From Symsagittifera roscoffensis (taxonomy: Eukaryota > Xenacoelomorpha > Acoela > Convolutidae): a stretch of 64,000 nt of DNA. Both the position numbers and the translations under genes were made by a program. Under the pieces are notes generated by a model that saw only the letters and a program-made list of their open reading frames with translations, made no database searches and was not told the DNA's origin. The stretch spans positions 4,412,166 to 4,476,165 of the forward strand of contig NC_087069.1 in the NCBI RefSeq assembly GCF_963678635.1, written 5' to 3'. Shown in pieces: positions 23,501-35,600 of the stretch (within the stretch, counting starts at the first letter, position 1; every line of letters begins with the position of its first letter).

Positions 23501-24829
23501 CTGTTTCTGGATTGGATTATTGATTAGGATAAAATTTGATTCAACAAAACGCTTTTTGGGAACAAAACCGCTCGTGTATTCAACGATTTTGAAACACAAA
23601 TCATTTTCAATAGCTTGAAAAAAGCAGTTGTACTGCATTCACATCTTTGTGAACTGCAAAAAAAAATAGATAGAAAAATAGATAATATATAGAAGAATTG
23701 TTTACCAACGGATCTTGTTTTTCGATTAAAAATATTTTTATGATTTTATTTGGCTTAGTTTTTTTTGTTCTTTGATTTAGATTTTGTCTACCATTACTTT
23801 TTACTATCACTTTCCGGGTCTTTTACATTTTTTTGAGACTTATAAGTTATCTCACGAAAATCACTCAGAGAATGAACTCTCACCTAAGATTATCGAAAGA
23901 AAAAAACAGTGATAAAAATTCTTATCAGAAAAAAAATCAGAGAACGCTGCTTTTTGTGTTTTGAAATTTTGTAGATTCTGCGAGATGCTTAGAACATAAT
24001 CTGCAATGTTTCCCACCGGAGACTGGACTGCTGATGTATGTTTACCTGATGTTGAGAGAAACAGGCACTTAAAATTGTTTTTCTTGAGTTTTCATTATTG
24101 TCAAGAAAATAATTGATTTTTTTTATTTGTTAGGTCAAAACTTATAGTAAGATATTACTAGGATATTTATTTAGGATAAACTTATGTAAGATATCAGAAT
24201 TTTCATTCTGCATAGAAGTTTAGAGCTAAAAAGTAGATTAATATTGGGTGAAATTAAAAAAGCTTAGATGTTAAGGTATTTGCTCGAAACTTGGAACTTG
24301 TACATCCATAGCAACATTCTTCATTATATTACTTCTAGAAAAATACTATGAGTTTTTGATGTTTTCGGTACTGCAGCTCAAAATACAAAATTTTGCCAAA
24401 ATTAGAAAAAAATTTGTCCAAATTATTTTTATTCCGATCTACAGATCAGAAGAAGCCACAATTTTATATGGTTGTTAGAACTTTTCTTATACGGTTTTAA
24501 TTATTCCTTACATGATTCGAGCGTTTTGAAATGATGGATTTTTTCCGTTTTTAATGAATTGCGGCAGTTAAAAAAGGACACGTCAAAGCCAACAGAAGTT
24601 TAACGGGCTAATTCTTTTGTATGACCCCCTTTAAACAGTTGAATTTTTTGAATTATGACTCAAAATATATTACTATTTATTGCAGATTATTTTTTTTTGA
24701 ATTTTAATAATTATTATTTTTTTTAATTTAAGAGGAAATTCGGCGGAAATACTTTATTCCAGGTATTTTGCGATAACTTAAATCAGCTGCTATTGAAAAT
24801 TGCGGTATCGGACACAAACAAGTTTCAGT

Positions 24830-25100
24830 TGGTAGTCTGGCTCGCAAAGAGTTTTGAGGCAAGAAAATTGACTTTACTTTCGCATCTAGGACACTCCGCT
24901 CACGAGCTAATACCGCATAATATATTGTGCGTCAATTTTCCCAAGTTTGCCATATTGGCACATCCTAAACCTTCATAACTTCACAAAAAAAAATCGCAGG
25001 TGAAATTTTCTTTTGAGTTTGAGCTCACGACAACAATACCTTTCGGCAGATATGATTGAATTTCTCAAAATGACTAGTTAACAAAACGAAACTTGTCTGA
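24830..25100 (-). repeat. Degenerate family B copy
   Basis: It contains TTCACAAAAAAAAATCGCAGG, GAGCTCACGACAACAATACC and AACGAAACTTGTCTGAAC in the order seen in other minus-orientation family B copies. The termini are not recognisable. Confidence 0.45.
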
Positions 25101-25440
25101 ACAAAAGAAACTGCCATTAATAGTTATTTTATTCAGAACTTCCTGCGCTATTTGCGTTTCATGCTGGCCTTTTAGTAGGGTGGAAAAGTACAAAGATTAA
25201 GTTGGGCTTATGCTCGGCCAGTTTTTATTCCACCTCGCGCATAGCTACTATAGGTCAAGTCAACTTTCAAATTAGATTTTTATGACCTAACTCGATTTTG
25301 AAAAAACAAATTCTAAGTTTTCATTGTCAAAAACAAACAAGTTTGAATGTCTCGATATTGAGATTAGAGAGGAATAATAATCCGTCAAATTGACTATTGA
25401 AAAATTCGAAAAAAACTTGAGCAAAATAACCATGTCGAGC

Positions 25441-26719
25441 ACAAATCGAGCACTTTCTTCGAGCACTTTCTTCGAGAGTCGGAACAAAGAGAAACCCATT
25501 TTGACAGGTTACCGAAGCTCTTTTCATTTAATCGCTTTGTCTAAGTTCAATGTCTAAGTTAATTCCTTTCTAAATTTTTAAAACTTTTTTTTTCTAAAAC
25601 AACTACTTGTTATAAGTTTTCAAGTTTGGAGTTTTGTGGAAATTTCAAATTTATTTGGTTTCCGACCATAAAAATGATATTGAAGTATGAAACTGACTGT
25701 TATCATTTCTAATTGATCCATGCAAGATCAAGTGTCACGAATGCAAGTCTTAAGTAGTCAAGTTATAGGTATCGAATTACGAAGCCCTCATTTCTGATTA
25801 ACTCTCAATTCTTGAGGTTGAAAAAAGTCAGAACTTCGTGTGATGGCGATTTTTATGCTAAAATTTTTGCTGTTTAGACAATTCAAGAACGAATTTTCAA
25901 AATAAATATCTCTTAAAGGCATCGGAAAACCACATTTTTTTGTTTGAAGTTACCTTGCTTATTTCCAACTTTTGAATTAATTCTAAAATTTTCCAACCGC
26001 TAACAAGAAAAAACATTAACTAAGAAACTTCAAATATTTTATTCAGTTTTTATTTGCAATAATTATTTCTAATCTTTGTGCGGTACTTGCTTTTCGTGCT
26101 GACATTTTAGTGGAAAAGTACTATGATTAAGGTTGGTGTTTGCACGGTCATTTTTTTAAACCTCGCAGATAGCTACCAGGGGTCAAGTCAGGTCTCATAT
26201 TTAAATTTTTTGTCCTAAAAAAAAACGATTTTTTTTTCAAGTTTTCAGTGTCAGAAAAACTAGTTTCAATGTCTTGACATTGTGATAAGAGAGCGGATAA
26301 TTATCTTTATTCGTATGACTTTTTTTGAATAAAATGGCAGTTTTTTAATGAAAAGATTAATTTCACAAATAATTGTAATTGTTGAAAAGAAAATAACCAA
26401 AATTGGGCTCACTTTATGGAAATTTATTAAAGGATTTGGGTGAAAATTTATTTGTGGAATTCATATCGTCTTTTTTCACATTTGTTTTCAGCTCACATCA
26501 CCAATACGTCTTCCTACTGCTCTCTTATTTCTTTAATTAATAAATTTTCGTCGCCTGAACTGAGGAGTTTATGCCGTTTAATCCCAGACATTATCTCAGA
26601 TTACTATCTGTTTGCTTCCTTTTCCACACAAATTAGAATGCCGCCAATGTTAGCACGGGTTCAGTTTTCACAATAACAGCTAGACTTCTGTAGCTAACAA
26701 GTACTTGTTGCTTGCCTTT
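25441..26719. other. No gene seen; diverged direct repeat with unit 2 sequence
   Basis: 25140-25340 and 26080-26280 share a diverged segment (GTGGAAAAGTACTATGATTAAG, CCTCGC, ATAGCTAC, GGTCAAGTCA, then GAATGTCT-like sequence). This suggests an older partial duplication of the right end of unit 2. No reading frame is convincing. Confidence 0.4.
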
Positions 26720-27251
26720 TTGTTCCGACTTTCGTAACGAAAGTAACTGAATATTTGTGCTCGGGGTGGGTTTTTTTTTCTTCAGACAAGTTTCGACTTT
26801 TTTAACTAGCAATTTTTGACTGAATTTTTGAAAGTAATTCCAAAGGTATTGCTGTCTTGAGTTTCAACTTGGAACGATAATTCACTTGTGATCAATTTTT
26901 ATAAATTTATGGGGGTTTAACGATTGCCATTTTGCCCAAAATGGGACAACTGACGCGCGATATATTTCGCGCTGTTAACACGTAAGTGCAGATTTATTCC
27001 GTCTCGGAAATCGTGCCAAATTGGTTGAATGAAGCCTATTTGCCATTATTGATTTGATAATAGGAGCAAAATTTACCACTTTGTATTTTATATGATGCGG
27101 GGGGATGCTTTCACAAAAAATCTCAGTTTTTTTTTTTAAATTATTTTAATTTTTTTTTTTACATTTAACTTTTTCATGTTCCTACTGCTCCATAGACCTT
27201 CAAAGGCAGTCGGAACATTCAAAGCTTCGCCCTGATAGGAGCAGTTTTGTT
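26720..27251 (+). repeat. Repeat family B, near-complete copy
   Basis: Starts TGTTCCGACTTTCGTAACG, then TATTTGTGCTCGGGGTGGG, TTCAGACAAGTTTCGACTT, CGCGCGATATATTTCGCGC, and ends GGCAGTCGGAACATTCAAAG...CTTCGCCCTGATAGGAGCAG...TTGTTT. About 530 bp, no ORF. The subterminal GTTCCGAC and GTCGGAAC are inverted relative to each other. No target duplication is clear. Confidence 0.7.
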
Positions 27252-29499
27252 TGCATCTATTCTCGTCTGAAAAAATTTACGGTAGCGAAAGCCAGGACTT
27301 CTGCATTTCTCTATATTTGAGTGTAAAGAGATATGCAAAACCTGTACTTTTTATTAGTTCACCAAATTAAAAACCACTCTAAAGTCAAATACTATTTATT
27401 TCAATACATATTCGAAGCAGTTTTCACCATCTTGAACTAAATTGAAAAACGTATTCTGGTGTTTGTAACGTGATATGATGAACACTATGAACCGCCCATT
27501 TTCAAATGAAAAAGAAATCAATTCAGCTCAATTCCTTCCAGCCCCGTTTGGAGTAAAGTGCTCCAAAGATTAAGTGGCACACTTAAAAAATCCAATCCTT
27601 CCTCAGTTCCTTTTTTCATTTCACATGTCAACTTAAAAATTGGTAAACATTTGCTGTTCATTGAAACTTTTGTTGATTTTTCAATTCTTTTCATTTTCTT
27701 TTTGTCGACTTTTTTTTGCAAAATCGAAATCCTTGGGGATTTAGACTTTGCCCGTTATTTGACATATTGGCGCTGCCAATTTTTTCGCGGCAATAAAAAT
27801 AAAAAACACCTTTTTAGCTTAGATTAGGACCAGTTTTCACAAAACTTGCCACTATCGAAACAACAATATTTCGGTTTAAAGAACATATTCTCAGCGGCCG
27901 TCAAACCTATCAACTGAAGAACAATTTTCTTATGTTAATTTTCCTCAACTCCCGTAGTTTTTTCACACAAAGTGGGCTGGAAAGTAATAACTTATATCAG
28001 TGATAAATTATAAATTTCCCAATGACATCAGAACTGGTTCGTATAACACGCTGGGATCAGGTATGTAGCGCTATTGGATATAGATTCACTGAATCTAAAA
28101 CCCAAATCTAGATTTAAAAGTTAGTACAGGTTTTATGAATTTATTAACTCAAGAATACCATGATTCTGGGCTATTTGTCTATCAAAATTTGCAGTTAGTT
28201 GTCACCTGGATTTGAAATAGAGGCTCGAACTTTTATTTCAAGTTATAAATTATATTTCAACTCACTTCCTGGTTAGAAGCGCCCGATCCCCTTCGAGTTT
28301 TCCTGCCAAATTGTTTTGTTTTCCTTAATACCGGCAAATAAAACCTCACTTTAACTATCAAAGGTAAATTGAAGTTTTGACTGAAAGCAATTTCAAAGAT
28401 TTCTGAATTCAATCAAAACGAGAAACTTCATTACAATTTTATTAGAATCAAAAACCTAAGAAATCTTTCAAACCTTCTTCAGAAAATGTGATTTTTCAAA
28501 ACTTAGGGAAAAGGATTTTAGATTATATTTAAAATCATTGGCTGAAATAGTCGTTTGAGCAAGAATTCGATGCAATAAATTGAGCACAAATCCACACAGC
28601 TTAAAATTGCCAACAGTTTCTCAATGTTTTGCAATAACCCCGGCCAGCTCTTCAGATCCAAAAACCCTTTCTAATCTCACACCAGCGAAGTTTGGATTAG
28701 ATCTAACTTATCACTAACTTATGAAGACATTTATACCCTCCTTAACAATCCTCGACTCGCCATTCTATTTGCTTTTCACCCCACAGATTTGTATCTGCTA
28801 CAAAAACAGCTTCAGAGCCGCCATTTTATAGATAAGTCAGATTACAGGGTATGTCAACTCATACATTTCTGATTAAAATAAGTTTGTGTAAAATCGATTT
28901 CCAGTTTTTTCATGTGGTTTGTTAACTTCTGTTTTTTATTAAGTTCACCACCCCCTGCGAATAGAAAAACAAGAAGAGAAAAATTCTTTAAAAATTAAAA
29001 TCTATTTTTTTTATCAGGATTGATAATCCAGTTGAAAATTTCTCTGCCATAACTATTTGAATCACTTTGCATTCTGTTTTTTTTTGCAAAAAGTTCCCTC
29101 AAATCAGAAGAGAAAAAAAACCTGGATGAAAGAACAAATTAACATTATTTTTTAAAAATTATTCCAAGAATAATTTCAAAAATTTAGATTTTTGGCTATA
29201 TCTTGAGTAGCTGACATTCAAAAGAAACTCCTGTAACTTCCAAAAATTTTTAGCTAACTTTGCAATCGATTAAAAAATTAGTTCTCTAACAAATTCTTCA
29301 AAAAAGAAAATTCATTTATCAGTAATTGGAGACATCTATCATTTCAAACCGAAGGGAACAAAAAAGAAGCCGTGACCGAATGAATAGTTATAAAGTCTCC
29401 TCTAATCTAGTTTCAACTGTCAATTATGCCGCGAGATAGATTCTAATTTGATTCAATTTATCTAATTTTTACCAATTTCTCAATTCTTTTCAATTTCAG
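27252..29499. other. No supportable gene
   Basis: Short frames occur on both strands around 27518-27827 but have low-complexity Lys/Phe composition. If the exon at 29500-29642 is real, this is upstream intron or 5' flank of the four-pass membrane protein gene. Confidence 0.35.
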
Positions 29500-29642
29500 A
29501 TTAATTCACAATGAAGACTGACCTTAATATCAGGTGCCGCAGCAAATAGGAACTGTGAGACCGACGCAAAATGCAACCCGTTTAATCTCTAGCGTGAGGA
29601 AAAATTTGCTGAAAATGACGGACCGATTCGTCGTTCAGACAG
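29500..29642 (+). CDS. Candidate first coding exon of the four-pass membrane protein gene
   Basis: It is preceded by a strong acceptor (polypyrimidine tract ending ATTTCAG at 29499) and followed by a donor (ACAGGTAAGC) at 29643. The ATG at 29615-29617 has an A three bases before it and opens nine codons (MTDRFVVQT) plus one base, so the exon ends in phase 1. The exon at 44652 needs exactly one incoming base, and the join gives a Gly codon and an open frame. Upstream in the exon are two short uORFs, beginning at ATG near 29511 (12 codons) and near 29568 (4 codons). The link spans an intron of about 15 kb and is an inference from phase (chance one in three) and splice site quality. Confidence 0.5.
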
Positions 29643-32600
29643 GTAAGCTTTAGAATGTTAACCCATTTTAATTTTCAAATTTAAAACAAGTATCGTCGGT
29701 TACCCTGCAAATAGCATAGAATATTTTCAAATATTTGGCTTGTAAATATAAATTTTAAAAAATTTCATTTTTGAGTTACAAATTTCTGGCTCGAAACTAA
29801 AAAAAAAATTAGAAAAATTAGTTTTATAAAATCGACAAGCAAACAAAAATTCATTTTTCCGGGTTGACCTCCATAGACTGAATAAGCTATTCATACAATT
29901 CCATAAACTAAGTCTGTAAGAAAATACTAGTCATACATATTTCATGCGTTTTGCTAAAATGAAGTCCTTGAACTTTCAAAGATTTTTTTCTTGTTTTGGC
30001 AATAAAAATCGGTTTATTGTCATAAGTAAAGAAAGAAAAATTTTTGTCGGGCTAACCACACAATTTCCATATAGGAAAATCCTATGACTAGCAATTTTGT
30101 GATGGCGATAGAAAAATTTTTTCTAAGTAGTATGAAATCACCCTAAAAAAATTTTTTTTTCAATCGCAAAATGAATTTTGTACTCGAACAAACACTCTCT
30201 TAAAAGTTTTATGCATGTAAAAACTGTTTTTTTTGTGTGTGTATGCATATCGAAGTGCTGGATGCACAACATTTTTTTCTCTTTTTCTTTTTAGTAACCA
30301 AGGACCAAGGTCTTTGCCACTTGTGTTCATTAACGAACAGAACACAAAACTTTTGAGAAATAAAATTTTAAATGATCAAATTGTTAGTATAACGGCAATT
30401 TTCCGTATTTATTACATTTGAATATGAAAGTGTTTTCCACTTGAAAATTGTATGATTAGCAATTTTGGTCAACCCGGGTTGTTACCAGACTTAGTCCTCT
30501 GCAAGTTTCGAAGTAGTCAAAACCGGTTTAAAAATATAGTGGAAAAATGACCCTAAGACATAGTTCCTTTCCACTCATCGAGAGGAGTCGGAACATTTAC
30601 CGGGTTAACAAAATGTACTATCTTCGAAAATTCCCTTGTCAATCTTAACATTTCAAAAAACCGACATGAAAAAAATAAAAGATTGCTGATGTTTTTCATA
30701 ATGTGTCGCATTGAGTTTCTTTCTGTTCATGTTTTGTTTAATTTTGAAAACAAAATGGTGAAAAAAAGACTTTCGGCTCAGCTATTTTTCTAGAAGTAAG
30801 AGCAGTTATATTAAAGAAATGTAGGACATTGATTACTAAATTGAAACGTTCAAGTCCTATGTTGTTATCCAAGTTTGACTTTAAGAGACACACAATCTCT
30901 AATAAAAGAAAATACAAATAACTTTCAAATTTAAAAAATCGAAAGTTAGTTTGTAATCGCAAAACTTTTTTTCCATGAACAGAAAAGCTACGTTTCAAAA
31001 CCCATATAGTTTTGCTAGACACGCACTCTTATTAATAAAATTTTTGGGATTTTCAATTTTTTTGAAGAGGATTTCAAAGACGCTGTTGGCCAGCTGATGT
31101 TCTGTGAAGTAATTTTCTGCAAAGGAAGTCCTTGAAAATATGAGAATTTCAAATCGAGCGTTTTTTCAGTAGAACTAAAACGTTTATGACATTCCAAGTG
31201 AAAACTTCAGACACGCCCAAATTGAGATAACTTAGTGTCGCAAAATCATTTGTATAATCAAGCAAAGTGTATCAAGAAAATGGCTCAAGCTCTCTTTTGC
31301 TGAAAATTAACCTTCAATTTTTTTGTGTATAAGGTTTAAAGATGCCCAAAAATTAGAAACATTTTTCATCTTGTCTTGTTTCTTTTGTACTCAACAAAAC
31401 TTAGATGACAGCTACATTGGTTTGATATAAAAGGAGCAAAAATTGAGAAGGTACCGTTTTTGACCAAATACTAAAATTTTAGTTATTATATCATAAAACT
31501 GCACAAAATCTCTTTAAAAAGTTCGTGGATTTTTGGGAACACTATGGAAAGCACTTTGTCAACGCTAGAAATTTAGATTCAACCAAAATTCACCAAACTT
31601 TGAAAATTCTGGTTTTTTAAAAAATTGATGTCTTAACAACGACCATTCCTGAAAGCTTCAGCTTCAGCTTTGGCTGTAAGAAAACTAGTTCGAATTTTTT
31701 CACCCATTCGGAATTTTTTCAATCATCGAAGTTACTGCAGATTTGTTTTTATCGCATAGCGAGACAATTTTGGAACAGGAAAAAAAATTTTGCAGATTTG
31801 TTTTTATCGCATAGCGAGATAATTTTGGAACAGGAAAAAAATTTCTCTCTTAAATCACCTTTCGAAGGAGATTGTTGTCTCAATTACTATCTTTTCTTGT
31901 AAGGCATGTGCAATTAAATGTGCAAGCTAAGTTATTGTTCAAAATTTCTGCTCTTTTTCTTTTTTGGTGTGCCTGAACGAGTACCGGACATTCTTTACGC
32001 GTGGCAACTAATTCACGAATAATCACTCTTAATACTAAACTTGATCACGACTCAAAATTTATTACTAAAAATTTGAAAATATAAGCCTCCAATTGAAAAA
32101 CTGCCAATTTTTCATGAATAACAAATCAAGTTCAACTAAAGGGCAGTCGGAATTTCAAAATTTTTCCATGATAAGAGCAGTCTTGTGTTATTTTTAAAAA
32201 GATTTATATTCTCTTATGTTTGATTTCTGTCGATCCTTGTTTCAATCGCTTGGTTGAAACGGCTCATCTTCAAAAAAGCAATTTCATCTATTTTTCAAAT
32301 TTCAGTAAATTGAATAGCGGCTTCCAAACCATTGATCTCGAAAAATGACACGCGGCTAAAATCGAATGCTCCTAATCAACAATTTTGTCAAAAGCGGAAA
32401 CTTTGCATCAACAGGGAAATCAGCTGGAAACTTAACCCCCTTTGAAAACAATGAGCATTTGATTGTACCTGCATTGTTCAAACATAAAAACTAAATCAAG
32501 ACAATTTCGATTCTCAAAAAGTAAAATTACTAAGAATCACGACCTTACCTCCATAGATCAGAATGTTTATCATCCAATTCCATAAAATAAGTCTATAAAA

Positions 32601-35600
32601 AGTTCTAATCATAAAAATTTCATGTAATTTTTTAAAATGTAATCAATTGCTCGAAAGAAAAAAACGTTTCTTGTATTGGCATAAAAGTCAGTGTATCGTC
32701 ACATATGTAAAGGCAAAGTTTTTGTCAGAAAAAAATGCTATTTATACAATGCCATATGTGGAAATCATTTAAATAGCTTTTTTTTATGGCGATAACTAAT
32801 TTTTTTTACCAAAAAGAATCTTTCAAATGTCCCCGAACTTATACATAACTTTTTCAATTACAAAACAAAATTTGTACTTCAAGCCACTTTCCAAATTTTT
32901 TTTCCTCATGCCAAACTTTATTTTTTTAAGTACAAAAGTCGTAGATACACAAAAATCAGATTTTTTTCCCATTTCTATGGATAATGTTTTCCAAAAACGC
33001 TCAAAACGCTTTTTTGTATATCATGTTTTATCTATGACTTGGTCATTTAAAAGTTCGCTTTAAAACTTTTTTAAAAACTGCCACAATTTAAAAGGTGTTA
33101 TTTTAAGACAATATATCAGATGTGTAAGACAATTTTAAGACAACTCAGGTTGTTTCAAGTGTATTGTAAAAACAAGACGGTCAAAATTTTGGCAACACTT
33201 TTCTTGCAATGCTTTAAGTACAAAAAAAGGCAAACAATAACTATAATTAGTGATTTTTGATATATGTAATTTTTATGACTAGCATTTTTTGGAAACAAAT
33301 ATTAAGTTTTGTACAATTTATTTTGTGAATTATTTTGGGTTTTGTTTGTAATCGAAGTCATTTGAGAGAAACGTGATTTACTCAAACTAGGAATCGGTTA
33401 CAAAAACAACCCAAAAAAAGTTCGAGAAGAAAATATGAGAAGGAAGAACAAAATCATTTTTTATAATGATTTTCATAAATTTTCCATATATACGAAATCT
33501 CTAATCAAATACTTTTCATCATTTTTCTGTACTTACGAAATTTCATATGATTAAAGTTTTCTAAATATGAAACACCACGTATGAGGAGCTTTTTTTGTTC
33601 AACCAGTGTTGTAATCCAATGAAAACTCTCTCGTCATTTGCGGTCAACCAGTCTTCTGGTCAAAAATAAGCCAATTTGATGTAAATAACGATGAAAATGA
33701 TGCTATGTAATATGTTAATCCGTTTTCCTAAAAGTAATTTGACAGTTCCAAAAATTAGTCACACTGCTGAAAATATTGAAAAATTTTTATATTCACTGCT
33801 GAAAAATTTTTATATTCATTTTCAGGGTTTCTTGCATAAAAGAATTTGCATTTCGTACTTTCAGTCAAAAAAGATTGAATTAAACTGCTACTTTAGGTAA
33901 AAGCGAACAACTTTCAACAAAACCTGGTTAATGAGGCGAAGAAAAACTTATTATGCTACGCAAGTTTTTTCAAAAACCCAAAAAAAAACGTGCAATTTAC
34001 TTTAAATAAGACCATTAACTCATTTAAAATTATTCATTTAAAAAATAATAAATTGTTCAATTATCTTTTGAAGCAAATAACAAACTGCTCGTACATCAAA
34101 GCAAAGCATTTAATGTCCCATTCAAAGCAAAGCATTTAAGAAGCTAAAATCTAAAATAACTCACAGAAAGTGACAGAACATGTCACTCAAGTGGCAGAAG
34201 CATTCAAAGCAAAGCATTTGAGCAGCTAAAATCTAAAATTATTCACAGAAAGTGACAGAACATGGGTTTTTGGTTGGCTTTTTTTTTGCATTTGTAGATG
34301 AAGTTTTTTGTTATCTTCCGACAAGCATTGTTGTTCAGAGCTTAAACTTACAAAAAATAATAAACTTGAGATTTTTTTCTACAGTTATGACTATTTAAAG
34401 ATTCTCAATGTGGTCGATTTGTGACGATTAACGAGCCCAATTTTTTGTGCTATTAACTTTTCAGCGGAGTGTTTATCAGTATTTGAAATTTCAAATACTT
34501 GGCCACGATGTGAGCAGTCTTGTTGTTCCGACTTTCGTAACGAAAGTAATTGTTCTGACTTTCGTTACGAAAGTAACGGAATATTTGTGTTCGGGTTGGG
34601 TTTTTTTTCTTCCGACAAGTTTCGACTTTTCAACTCATTCAAATCATTCAAAAGGTATTGTTGTCCTGAGTTTGTTTTGGAAAAGATATTTTACCTGTGA
34701 TCATTTTTTGCAAAGTAAAGGGGGTTTAAACATTTCCATTTTGCCCAAAATGGGACAAAAAACGCGCGATATATTCCGCGCTATAAACGCGTAAGCGGAG
34801 ATTTAATCCATCTAAGAAATTGTTCAAATTGGTCGAAAGAAACTTTTTTGCCACAATTGATTTGTTACAAGGAGCGAAATCTGTCCTTTTTTACTTTATA
34901 TGGCGTGTGTGGGGATGATTTACACAAATTTCTTAAATTTTACAAGAACCTTTTTTTTTATTCAATTTAATTTTTTTTATGTTATTACTCCTCTTCCATA
35001 AATCTTAATAGGCAGTCGAAACATTCAGGGCTTCACCAAGTTGAGAGCAGTCTTGTTCAATTTGCATTACGAGGCCAAAATGTGCACTGGATAGATGGAT
35101 TCCACGTACAAATACCGTTTAGTAAATTTTGTCGGCACATTGCTTTTGTTGCGGATTCCGCGACGAGCGAGTATAGATAGTTGTTCTGGACTCCCCAAAT
35201 GTAAGTGGATTCCGCAAATTTATGCGGATTCAGCTCACAATTTGCGGATTCCGCTTGCAATATGCGAAATCCGCTTACAAATTGCAGATTCCGCCTACAA
35301 TTTGCGGTGTCCACTTACAGTTGCGGATTCCTCGACAGCCTAAATTTACTAAACACGCATATTTTTAATTGTTCATGAATTTCACATACTTGCTCCGGAT
35401 TCAAAACATTTTGTTTTAGGATTTGTCTGTGGAGTCCAAAACAGATCAAAGATCAAAGAAAAAAAAACAATTTTGCGGATTCCGGGACAAATCTGATTTT
35501 TGGCTGTTGCGGAATCCGCTTAAAATTCACAAAATGCACAAATTGGCCTGGTAGTGTGCCTTCTTTTTTTACCCCCCTCACGCACAGACGCCATTTAGAA

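Larger units (their letters stand above)
20067..25440 (+). repeat. Tandem segmental duplication, unit 2
   Basis: Directly follows unit 1 head to tail. It lacks the 18360-18640 segment and carries about 665 bp of extra sequence (24676-25340) near its right end, part of which is a family B relic. It retains the opposite part of the family B insertion (20373-20515) from that kept in unit 1, so the duplication preceded the two deletions. Confidence 0.88.
30480..32537. other. No gene seen; two small repeats
   Basis: A 55-bp tandem duplication begins at about 31738 (GCAGATTTGTTTTTATCGCA repeated from 31793). A family B tail fragment lies at 32148-32196. The rest is AT-rich, without coding signal on either strand. 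It lies inside the proposed 15-kb intron. Confidence 0.4.
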
